Source: Rhodospirillaceae bacterium (GTDB lineage: Bacteria; Pseudomonadota; Alphaproteobacteria; UBA8366; GCA-2717185). Taken from it: a stretch of 6,465 nucleotides of DNA. A program made the translations under genes and the position numbers. Position 1 is the first letter of the stretch. Each line of letters starts with the position of its first letter. Below are positions 1 through 6,176 of this stretch, in pieces. The notes beneath the pieces were generated by a model. It had not been told where the DNA came from and searched no databases. It saw only the letters and a list, made by a program, of their open reading frames with translations. The DNA lies in the NCBI GenBank assembly GCA_018660965.1, contig JABJJH010000313.1, forward strand, positions 1-6,465, read 5' to 3'.

Positions 1-84
1 AACGCGCCGACCATCATGATCGCCGAAAAAGGCGCGGCGATGTTGAAGGAAGACGCGCAGTCGCGACAAGGCGCCGCCGCGTGA
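1..84 (+). CDS. 3' end of an unidentified gene (partial)
   Basis: An open frame enters from the left edge and gives 27 residues, beginning NAPTIMIAEKGAAMLKED and ending in an Ala-rich tail (QGAAA), before TGA at 82-84. The composition is GC-rich like the next gene, and the stop lies one base before the ATG of the acyl-CoA dehydrogenase gene. That spacing is typical of co-transcribed, translationally coupled genes. The fragment is too short for me to assign a family. By context it is probably another metabolic gene of the same operon, but that is inference. The frame is supported mainly by its tight junction with the downstream start. Confidence 0.6.
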   Translation, partial: NAPTIMIAEKGAAMLKEDAQSRQGAAA

Positions 85-85
85 C

Positions 86-1309
86 ATGAGCTACCGCATT
101 GTCCCATTAACGCCAGCCGGCGAGCGCGTCATCACCGCCGCCAGCGATCTCATTGAACCTTTTCAGGCCCGCGCCGACGCGGCGGACCGGGCGAATGAGA
201 TTTGCGCGGCGAACTATGCAGACATGCAACGCTCGGGCGTCGCCGCAGCGTTCGTGCCGGAAGAGCTTGGCGGTCTGGGCCTGCGCTCCATGCATGACTG
301 GATTTTAACGATTGCAACACTCGCCAAGGGCGATGGTTCCGCCGCGATTGCGATCAGCATGCATCTTTCGACAACGCGCGGTCAAGCTGCCCTGTATCGC
401 GCCAGCGAAGCGGGTTCCCCGCCACATCTTCGAGCCCAGAGGATTCTCGAGGCGGTGGCGAAAGGCGAGATGCTCATTTGCTCCACCACGACCGAGCGGG
501 GCACGGACAATCTTCATCCCCTCAGTGAAGCGGTTTGGAGCGAGGCGGGCTGGATTCTCAATGGCGCGAAGCACTTCGTCACCATGTCGCCTTTGGCGAC
601 CCACGTCGCGACCAATGTGCGCATGCGTGATGCGGACGGCGATCATATCGCCAACGTCCTGCTTCCCATGAATACCGAAGGGGTCCAGCCGCAAGGCGAT
701 TGGGACGCGCTGGGCATGCGCGCGTCAGGCAGCCAGTCGATAAAATTCGAAAACTGTCTGGTTCCCCATGACGCGTTACGCAAAATCGGCCCCTGGGGCA
801 AGTGGAGCACGCCTGTATTGGTGAATCGCACCCTGGCGAATGCGCCTTTGGTCGCCGCGTTCCTGGGCATTGCTGAGGCGGCGTTTCAATATGCCCTCGA
901 TGCACAGTCGGCGCCATCGAACGACCGCGCAAAGGCGCGGCCCGGGGTGCATCACGCACTGGCGGAAATGGAAATTTCCCTGTCGACCGCGCAAAGCATT
1001 ATGGCGCGGCATGGCGCGCAGTTGGACGACTTCATGGCGGCGACCAACGGCGGCGCGACCGCGACCTACGAACAGGGCCATGAATTGATGAAGGATTATC
1101 AGAGCGCGAAATGGGTCGTGAACCGGCACGCCATCGACATCGTGAGTCAAGCGATGGACTTAAGCGGGGGCGGCGGATTTCTGGCCCGTAACCCGTTATC
1201 CCGTTTGTATCGCGACGTCAGGGCGGGACCGTTCATGCAGCCCTATTCCCCAATCGACGCCCGTGAATACATGGGTAAGGTGATTCTGGGCGCCTACCCC
1301 GAAACGTGA
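86..1309 (+). CDS. Acyl-CoA dehydrogenase family flavoprotein with atypical active site
   Basis: The protein has 407 residues, a normal length for the acyl-CoA dehydrogenase (ACAD) superfamily: FAD-dependent cytoplasmic enzymes that usually introduce an alpha-beta double bond into acyl-CoA thioesters. The N-terminal helical domain spans about 1-125, with the PEELGGLGL motif at 58-66. The middle beta domain spans about 126-235: STTTERGTD (133-141) stands where a TEPxAGSD-like motif is usual, followed by WILNGAKHFVT (156-166) and GMRASGS (210-216). The C-terminal helical domain has the glycine-rich GGGGF (361-365) and RLYRDVRAG (373-381). Where classical enzymes read YEGT with the catalytic Glu, this protein reads FMQPYSP (383-389), which places Gln385 opposite the base. 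It may be a member that does not act as a standard beta-oxidation dehydrogenase, possibly closer to flavin monooxygenase-like ACAD homologues. Family membership is firm; the substrate is unknown. The start is ATG one base after the upstream stop. No strong Shine-Dalgarno is visible (AAGG at 68-71 is too far away), which fits translational coupling. Confidence 0.93.
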   Translation: MSYRIVPLTPAGERVITAASDLIEPFQARADAADRANEICAANYADMQRSGVAAAFVPEELGGLGLRSMHDWILTIATLAKGDGSAAIAISMHLSTTRGQAALYRASEAGSPPHLRAQRILEAVAKGEMLICSTTTERGTDNLHPLSEAVWSEAGWILNGAKHFVTMSPLATHVATNVRMRDADGDHIANVLLPMNTEGVQPQGDWDALGMRASGSQSIKFENCLVPHDALRKIGPWGKWSTPVLVNRTLANAPLVAAFLGIAEAAFQYALDAQSAPSNDRAKARPGVHHALAEMEISLSTAQSIMARHGAQLDDFMAATNGGATATYEQGHELMKDYQSAKWVVNRHAIDIVSQAMDLSGGGGFLARNPLSRLYRDVRAGPFMQPYSPIDAREYMGKVILGAYPET

Positions 1310-1317
1310 CGCCGGGC

Positions 1318-1342
1318 GCCGCCACGTCCGTGACGAGGCGGT
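1318..1342 (+). terminator. Candidate intrinsic terminator after the acyl-CoA dehydrogenase gene
   Basis: A hairpin begins 9 bases after the stop codon. Outer arms CCGCC (1319-1323) and GGCGG (1337-1341) pair perfectly. After one A/A mismatch (1324, 1336), inner arms CGTC (1325-1328) and GACG (1332-1335) close on a CGT triloop. A G-T wobble (1318, 1342) can extend the base. It is followed by only a short T run (1342-1344), so it may be a weak terminator or merely a 3' end-stabilising stem. The position directly after a gene and before a spacer supports the call. Confidence 0.45.
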
Positions 1343-1484
1343 TTGCCCTGTAGCTTTGCGGAGTGCCGGGCACCTGTCAGCCTGTCCCATTATCTGATTA
1401 GCGCGGGCCATCATATGGCCGTCATTGTTTCCAATTTTCGCCGCACTGCCCGATTATTCTAAATCTCCAATAGGAATTCCCGCT

Positions 1485-1490
1485 GGAGAA
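1485..1490 (+). promoter_or_regulatory. Ribosome binding site of the TPR gene
   Basis: GGAGAA lies 4 bases upstream of the ATG at 1495; the GGAG core is 6 bases away. This is a well-placed Shine-Dalgarno. It supports this start, which is independently supported because translation from it yields an intact signal peptide. Confidence 0.65.
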
Positions 1491-1494
1491 ACCC

Positions 1495-2937
1495 ATGAAA
1501 ATTATCGCGCTCATCTTGCTGCTATTACCCATCCTCACCCGTATAGCCACAGCCGAACCGTCCGAAGCTTTGGCTATATTTCAACAGTATGAAACGCTAG
1601 AAGCTCAAGGCCGGTACGCCGAGGCTGAACCCTTCGCCAGAAAAGTGTTAGCGGTGGGAAAAGAAGCGTTCGGACCCGATAGCGAGACGTACGCTTCACT
1701 GCTCGATAATCTAGCGAGATTACACGACAAGCAAGGCCGTTACGCCAAGGCGGTGCCGCTTTACAAACGTGCTGTGTCAATCTTGCGGAAAGCCATTGGC
1801 CCCGATCACCCCGACATCATAAAACCACTCGTCCATCTGGCGGAACTAACTTTCAGGCTGGGACATTACGACGAGTCGGCGTCTCTGAATGAAAGAATCC
1901 TGGCGATCCGGGGAAAATCCCATGGACCCGATAATCCCAAGACCGCCCAGTCTCTTAATAACCTAGCGTCGGTGTACAAGGCTCAAGGTCTTTACGCCAA
2001 AGCGGAACTGCTTCACAAGCGTGCGCTGGCGATACGCGAGAAGGCGTTGCCGCCCGACGCCTCTCATATTGCGCAGTCACTCAACAACCTAGCGCAGATT
2101 TACCGGCTACAGAACCGCGCCAATGAAGCTGAATCCCTCTACAAACGATCGCTGGTCAATTGGGAGAAAGCATTTGGCTCCGACCATCCCTACGTCGCCC
2201 TGTCGCTTAACAATTTGGCGGGACTGCGCGCCCTGCAAGGACGCTACGATGAAGCCGAACGACTGCATATGCGCGCCCTCGTGATTTACGAGAAAGCTTT
2301 TGGCCCCAATCACCCTGATGTCGCCGAAGTTCTCGACAATTTGGCGGGGTTGCATTACCGGCAAACCCGCTACGCCGAAGCGGAGTCGAAACATAAGCGC
2401 TCGCTGGCGATCTGGGAAAAAGCACTCGGGCCAGATCATCCCCATGTCGCCAGATCGCTTAATAACATCGGGGAGCTGTACCGGGTCCAAGGCCGAAACG
2501 CCGAAGCGGAGCCCCTTCATATACGATCCCTCGAGATCTATGAGAAAGCTTTAGGCGCCAACCACCCTGATATCGCCGCATCGCTTAACAATTTAGCCCT
2601 GCTGTACGATAACCAAGGACGCTATGACGAAGCCGAACCTCTTTATAAGCGCGCTCTGGCGATCTTCGAAAAAAACCTTGGTCCCAACCACCCTAATATA
2701 TCAATATTTCTCAACAATTTAGCGCTTTTACACGACAATCAAGGTCGCTACGGCGAAGCGGAGATACTTTATAAGCGCGCTCTGGCGATTTCCGAAAAAG
2801 CCCTTGGCTCCAACCACCCCAATGTCGTCACATTCCTTCAAAATTTGGCGCAGTTGTACGAAACCCAAGGCCGCACCAGCGACGCAAAGCCGCTTTACAA
2901 GCGCGCCCTGGCGATCCAAGAGAACACACCGCGCTAA
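1495..2937 (+). CDS. Secreted tetratricopeptide (kinesin light chain-type TPR) repeat protein
   Basis: The protein has 480 residues. Residues 1-20 look like a Sec signal peptide: Lys2, a hydrophobic core IIALILLLLPIL (3-14), then ATA before a likely cleavage between Ala20 and Glu21. The mature protein is almost wholly a 42-residue repeat in perfect register from residue 27 to the end: ten full units plus a final 34-residue one. The consensus is LNNLAxLYxxQGRYxEAExLYKRALAIxEKALGPxHPxxA, which is the TPR_12/TPR_10 kinesin light chain type, a helical solenoid for protein binding. No enzymatic, membrane-anchor, CHAT or NB-ARC domain is present. The likely role is a periplasmic or extracellular scaffold with an unknown partner. 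Its base composition appears lower in GC than flanking genes (sampled 60-base rows at 1681, 1921, 2221 and 2641 hold 31, 32, 39 and 27 G+C), hinting at separate origin. It is monocistronic in view and convergent with the crotonase gene. Confidence 0.9.
   Translation: MKIIALILLLLPILTRIATAEPSEALAIFQQYETLEAQGRYAEAEPFARKVLAVGKEAFGPDSETYASLLDNLARLHDKQGRYAKAVPLYKRAVSILRKAIGPDHPDIIKPLVHLAELTFRLGHYDESASLNERILAIRGKSHGPDNPKTAQSLNNLASVYKAQGLYAKAELLHKRALAIREKALPPDASHIAQSLNNLAQIYRLQNRANEAESLYKRSLVNWEKAFGSDHPYVALSLNNLAGLRALQGRYDEAERLHMRALVIYEKAFGPNHPDVAEVLDNLAGLHYRQTRYAEAESKHKRSLAIWEKALGPDHPHVARSLNNIGELYRVQGRNAEAEPLHIRSLEIYEKALGANHPDIAASLNNLALLYDNQGRYDEAEPLYKRALAIFEKNLGPNHPNISIFLNNLALLHDNQGRYGEAEILYKRALAISEKALGSNHPNVVTFLQNLAQLYETQGRTSDAKPLYKRALAIQENTPR
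1573..2934 (+). repeat. Tandem 126-bp coding repeat (eleven TPR units)
   Basis: The repeat period is exactly 42 codons with no insertion or deletion. Units begin at 1573, 1699, 1825, 1951, 2077, 2203, 2329, 2455, 2581 and 2707, with the last, truncated unit at 2833-2934. Units at 2581 and 2707 agree at about 95 of 126 bases by hand alignment. They share a 23-base identical block (2641-2663 and 2767-2789) encoding LYKRALA plus flanking bases. The first three units are the most diverged. The array is a protein-domain repeat, not a CRISPR or satellite. Confidence 0.88.
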
Positions 2938-2961
2938 TCTCCCAGATCAATCATAGGCCCC

Positions 2962-3693
2962 CTACTTCGCCCGCGTGTTCAGCGTCGCCAGGGTGTAGCC
3001 CGCCAGATCGGACGTGGTTTCCGGGTCCAGGGTCAGGCCGCGCGCGATGAAGCGTTTTACCGTGCGGATTTGCGGGATGTCGTATTCCATCATGCGCGCC
3101 AGCAACGCGTCCACTGTTTCGTCCAGCGCGCTCGTGGGGACGACCCGGCCGACCAGACCGGTGGCGAGCGCCGTTTCCGCGTCGATTTCGTCCATGGAGT
3201 AGATCATGTCGGCCAGCGCCTTGGGCGAGACCTTGGTCAGCGCGGACATCGCCAGAGTCGGCGCGGTTCCGTGCGTCATTTCCGGCAGGGAAAACCGCGC
3301 CGCCTCCCCCGCGATGGCGACGTCGGACCCGCCCACCAGGGCGCAGCCGAACCCCAACGCGCGGCCTTGAATGACACTGATGATCGGCGCGGGGCAATCG
3401 CGGAACGCCTTGTACACCGCCAAAATGCGGGCCATGACCTTGCCGTGCAGCACATAGGCGGAATCAGGGGCGGCGCCGGGCGGTTTGCCCTTGCCGCGCT
3501 CACGCCCGGTGCAGAAATCCGCGCCGGCGCCGCGCAACACCACGGCCCGTAAATCGTCTTGCCTGCCCAAATCCTGCATGATGGCCGTCAGCCGGGTCAG
3601 CATCGCGTCGTTGATCGGGTTGCCCGATTTCGGACGGTTGAAAGTGATATGGGCGAACGGCCCCTTCCGTTCGAACTGTATTTGTTGCGCCAT
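2962..3693 (-). CDS. Enoyl-CoA hydratase/isomerase (crotonase) family protein
   Basis: The protein has 243 residues, slightly shorter than the usual 255-265 of the crotonase superfamily, whose members transform acyl-CoA thioesters stabilised in an oxyanion hole. Visible features are the N-terminal strand with HITFNRP (15-21), the first oxyanion-hole region GADFCTGRE (57-65), the second at RALGFGCAL (111-119), and SLPEMTHGTAP (135-145). Aligned to rat mitochondrial hydratase, Glu164 corresponds to Glu138 and is kept, whereas Glu144 corresponds to Ala118 and is lost. A standard two-glutamate hydratase is therefore unlikely; an isomerase, hydrolase or lyase-type crotonase fits better. The start is ATG with GAGG (3699-3702, minus strand) five bases upstream. 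It lies 30 bases downstream of the molybdenum-hydroxylase gene on the same strand, so the two probably form an operon. The stop codons of this gene and the TPR gene are 24 bases apart with no visible terminator between them. Confidence 0.92.
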   Translation of the reverse strand: MAQQIQFERKGPFAHITFNRPKSGNPINDAMLTRLTAIMQDLGRQDDLRAVVLRGAGADFCTGRERGKGKPPGAAPDSAYVLHGKVMARILAVYKAFRDCPAPIISVIQGRALGFGCALVGGSDVAIAGEAARFSLPEMTHGTAPTLAMSALTKVSPKALADMIYSMDEIDAETALATGLVGRVVPTSALDETVDALLARMMEYDIPQIRTVKRFIARGLTLDPETTSDLAGYTLATLNTRAK

Positions 3694-3698
3694 GTTCG

Positions 3699-3702
3699 CC
3701 TC
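3699..3702 (-). promoter_or_regulatory. Ribosome binding site of the crotonase gene
   Basis: On the minus strand GAGG sits five bases before the ATG, within the 30-base gap after the molybdenum-hydroxylase stop. This favours the assigned start and indicates independent ribosome entry within a shared transcript. Confidence 0.5.
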
Positions 3703-3723
3703 ATGAATGATTGACTTGAACCG

Positions 3724-6072
3724 TTACGCGCGGTGAATGGCGCGCCAGATTTTTTCCGGCGTGACCGGCATTTGCAGATGCGTCACGCCGTATTCGGACA
3801 AGGCGTCCACGATGGCGTTGACCACCGCCGCCGGGGCCGGGGTCGTACCGCCTTCGCCGCCGCCCTTCGCGCCCATCAGATTGGTCGGCGTCGGCACTTC
3901 GTTGTGCCCCACCGCGAAGGACGGAAATTGATCCGCGCGCGGTATGACGTAATCCATGAACGACCCGGTCAGAAGCTGCCCCGTCGCCGGGTCGTAGGCG
4001 ACTTCTTCCCACAACGCCTGACCCACGCCCTGGGCGATGCCGCCATGCACCTGCCCATCGACGATCATCGGATTGACGACCGTCCCCACATCATCGACCG
4101 CCGCGTAGCGCGTGATGGCGACCGCGCCGGTGTCCGGGTCAATCTCCACCTCCACCACATGGCAGCCATTGGGATAGGCGGGCATGGGTTTGTCGATCCG
4201 CGCCACCGCGCGCAGCGGGCCTTGCAGGTCTGCCGGTAAATCCGTTCGTTCTTCCGCCGCCCGCGCAACGTCGAACAAGCCGATGCCCAAATCCGCACCC
4301 GACACCGAAAAATTTCCCTCTGCGAATTGTACATCTTCGACGGCGCATTCCAGGACATGGGCAGCGATGGCCTTACCCCGTTCGATGATTTCGTCGCGGG
4401 TCTGGCTGAACAAATGCCCGCCGACCCGCATGGTGCGCGCCGAATGCGACCCGGACCCGTCCTTGACGAAGGTGGTGTCGCCATAACGGTAGTCCACACA
4501 CTCAAAGGGGACGCCCAGGAATTTCGCGCCAATCTGACGGAATGTCGTCTCGTGCCCCTGACCACTGGACTGTGCACCGATCACCATATCCAGACGGCCT
4601 TCGGGCAGCACATGCATCACCGCGCGCTCCAACGGCCAGCCGGTCGACGTCTCCACATAGTTCGCCAGACCGACACCCAACAAACGCCCCCGCGCGACCG
4701 CGTTCGCCTTGCGCGCCGGGACCCCGTCCCAGTCCGACAAATCCACCGCCATGTCCTGACTAAGCTGGAACTTGCCGCTGTCATAGGTCACGCCCAGCGC
4801 GTTGGTGTAGGGCAGCGCGGCGTCGGCAATCAGATTGCGGCGGCGCAGTTCGATCCGGTCGATGCCCATTTCGCTGGCGGCCAGGTCGATAATCCGTTCC
4901 AGGGTGAAGATCGCTTCGGGTCGCCCGGCGCCGCGATAGGCGGTCACCGGCGTCGTGTTGGTCCACACGCCCTTCGTCACCACATCGGCCAGGGGAATGT
5001 CATACAGGCCCGTCGTCACCGTCGGCCCGCGTGAAATGGGCACGAAGGACAACGCGTGGGTCCCCAGATTTCCGATATTTTCGGTGCGCATAGCGAGGAA
5101 GTTGCCGTTTGAATCGAGCGCCAGCTCAGCCCGCGTAATCAAATCGCGCCCGGCATAGTCGCCCAGCGCCATTTCAGCGCGCGACCCCGTCCACTTCACC
5201 GGGCGCCCCAGCCTTTTCGCCGCCCACACGACCAGCGCGAATTCCGGATACAGCGAATTGCGCGTGCCGTAGCCGCCACCGACATCCCGCGACACAACAC
5301 GAATATCGTCCATCGGCGCGTCGAACGCGGCAGACAATTCCCGCTGAAACCGGTTCACGCCCTGCCCGCCCGCATACAGAAAATACTCACCGCTTTCGGA
5401 ATCGTAATCGCCGACAGCGGCGCGCGGCTCCATCGGCACGCCGGTGACGCGGTTGTTGACCACATCCAGCCGGGTCACATGGGCCGCACTGGCGAACGCC
5501 GCCGCGACCGCTTCCACGTCACCCTTCTGGTCATCGACGCACAGATTATTCGCGGCGTCGTCCCACAGGCGCGGCGCGTCCGACGCCAGGGCGGCGATGG
5601 GCTCGGACACGGCGGGCAAGGGATCGTAATCAACGTGGATATGTTCCGCCGCGTCGCGCGCCTGAACGGGTGATTCCGCGACAATCAACGCCACGGCCTC
5701 CCCGACCCGGCGCACCTTGTCCATCGCCAGCAAATCGATAGGCGGATATTGAATGGGCGACCCGTCGCGATTTTTCAGCGCAACATCGGTGGGGTTACCC
5801 TGGGCGATCAACGGGCGCAATCCATCGGCGCGATAATCCGCCCCGGTCAGCACTGTTAGCACGCCGGGCATGGCCACCGCCGCATCCACATCGATAGTCA
5901 GAATTCGCGCATGAGCGTGATCGGAGCGCGCCACGGCGGCGTAGGCCTGACCGGGCTGGTTATAATCGTCGCTGTATTCACCCTGACCGGTCAGCAAACG
6001 CGCGTCTTCAACCCGGCGAACCGGATCGCCAATACCGCCGCTGTCCGTCGAACCGCCTGCTCCCCCCGCCAT
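3724..6072 (-). CDS. Xanthine dehydrogenase family molybdopterin-binding (large) subunit, form II CoxL-like
   Basis: The protein has 782 residues, typical for the large catalytic subunit of three-subunit molybdenum hydroxylases (CO dehydrogenase, isoquinoline or aldehyde oxidoreductase types). These hydroxylate a C-H bond using water and pass electrons through separate 2Fe-2S and FAD subunits. The N-terminal a/b hammerhead domain (about 14-155) opens with the family signature from IGDPVRRVEDARLLTG (14-29). The first cofactor domain includes MEPRAAVG (214-221) and DVGGGYGTRN (263-272). The active-site loop is AYRGAGR (378-384), the form II sequence rather than the AYxCSFR of authentic CO dehydrogenase. 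The second cofactor domain has SSGQGHETT (502-510) and GAKGGGEGG (734-742), where Glu740 is the expected catalytic base. No FeS or FAD domain is fused, and no gene for one is adjacent in view. There is no Tat or Sec signal, so it is cytoplasmic by appearance. A weak GGGGG (6080-6084) precedes the ATG by seven bases. It is followed by the crotonase gene after 30 bases. The substrate is unknown. Confidence 0.94.
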   Translation of the reverse strand: MAGGAGGSTDSGGIGDPVRRVEDARLLTGQGEYSDDYNQPGQAYAAVARSDHAHARILTIDVDAAVAMPGVLTVLTGADYRADGLRPLIAQGNPTDVALKNRDGSPIQYPPIDLLAMDKVRRVGEAVALIVAESPVQARDAAEHIHVDYDPLPAVSEPIAALASDAPRLWDDAANNLCVDDQKGDVEAVAAAFASAAHVTRLDVVNNRVTGVPMEPRAAVGDYDSESGEYFLYAGGQGVNRFQRELSAAFDAPMDDIRVVSRDVGGGYGTRNSLYPEFALVVWAAKRLGRPVKWTGSRAEMALGDYAGRDLITRAELALDSNGNFLAMRTENIGNLGTHALSFVPISRGPTVTTGLYDIPLADVVTKGVWTNTTPVTAYRGAGRPEAIFTLERIIDLAASEMGIDRIELRRRNLIADAALPYTNALGVTYDSGKFQLSQDMAVDLSDWDGVPARKANAVARGRLLGVGLANYVETSTGWPLERAVMHVLPEGRLDMVIGAQSSGQGHETTFRQIGAKFLGVPFECVDYRYGDTTFVKDGSGSHSARTMRVGGHLFSQTRDEIIERGKAIAAHVLECAVEDVQFAEGNFSVSGADLGIGLFDVARAAEERTDLPADLQGPLRAVARIDKPMPAYPNGCHVVEVEIDPDTGAVAITRYAAVDDVGTVVNPMIVDGQVHGGIAQGVGQALWEEVAYDPATGQLLTGSFMDYVIPRADQFPSFAVGHNEVPTPTNLMGAKGGGEGGTTPAPAAVVNAIVDALSEYGVTHLQMPVTPEKIWRAIHRA

Positions 6073-6176
6073 GTCTACACCCCCAACAATTTAGCCGCCG
6101 CGCCAATCAGAAAATTCTCGCGCCGTGACGGTGCGACAGGATCATCAAATTGACCCGCGATTGCAAAGGTTATTCG
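6073..6176. other. Spacer between gcvP and the molybdenum-hydroxylase gene
   Basis: This is a 104-base non-coding gap. Besides the hairpin at 6118-6136, the minus strand carries a TAAATT (6088-6093) that could serve as a -10 element. The T-rich ATTTTC (6110-6115) lies 16 bases upstream and is only a poor -35 match. If the hairpin terminates, some promoter must lie in the remaining 45 bases or overlap the hairpin; I cannot identify it with confidence. Confidence 0.4.
6118..6136 (-). terminator. Candidate intrinsic terminator downstream of gcvP
   Basis: On the minus strand TCGCACCG and CGGCGCGA form 8-base arms with one A/C mismatch around a TCA triloop. They are followed by GAATTTTC, a short T-rich tract. 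The stem begins 40 bases after the gcvP stop and ends 45 bases before the molybdenum-hydroxylase start. This is the right place to separate the two transcription units. The mismatch and the brief T run (four bases) keep confidence moderate. Confidence 0.4.

Larger units (their letters stand above)
1310..1494. other. Spacer between acyl-CoA dehydrogenase and TPR genes
   Basis: This 185-base non-coding stretch starts GC-rich and becomes AT-richer toward the TPR gene. It contains the hairpin at 1318-1342 and a small second inverted repeat, GGCCAT/ATGGCC (1406-1411 and 1415-1420, 3-base loop), followed by GTCATTGTTT. A promoter for the TPR gene should lie here. The best -10-like hexamer is TATTCT (1455-1460), but its only -35-like partner at 16 bases is AATTTT (1433-1438), a poor match, so I do not annotate a promoter separately. 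Confidence 0.5.

Noticed and set aside
1406..1420. Small inverted repeat GGCCAT/ATGGCC before the TPR gene, considered as terminator or operator
   Set aside because: Only six pairs with a three-base loop and no real T run; it could occur by chance. Mentioned in the spacer entry only.
1433..1460. Possible -35/-10 pair AATTTT and TATTCT for the TPR gene
   Set aside because: The -35 match is poor and alternatives have wrong spacing, so it is too weak to annotate.
2107..2520. A 137-codon minus-strand frame inside the TPR gene with its own internal repetition
   Set aside because: Its repeats simply mirror the 126-base TPR units on the opposite strand; no start context or family similarity.
1573..2934. 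Regular direct repeats considered as a CRISPR array or satellite
   Set aside because: The 126-base period is a whole number of codons, the divergence is spread through each unit, and the translation is a textbook TPR consensus.
3070..3552. A 160-codon + strand frame opposite the crotonase gene
   Set aside because: It is antisense to a clear crotonase and has Arg/His/Gly-rich shadow composition. The other long overlapping frames within 86-1309 and 1495-2937 fail for the same reason.
4327..5034. A 235-codon open frame on the + strand inside the molybdenum-hydroxylase gene
   Set aside because: It is antisense to a well-conserved protein, low in complexity and rich in Arg, His and Gly as expected for a GC-rich shadow frame, with no recognisable domain.
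3724..6072. Naming the large subunit coxL (CO dehydrogenase)
   Set aside because: The loop is AYRGAGR, not AYxCSFR, and the coxM and coxS partners are not adjacent.
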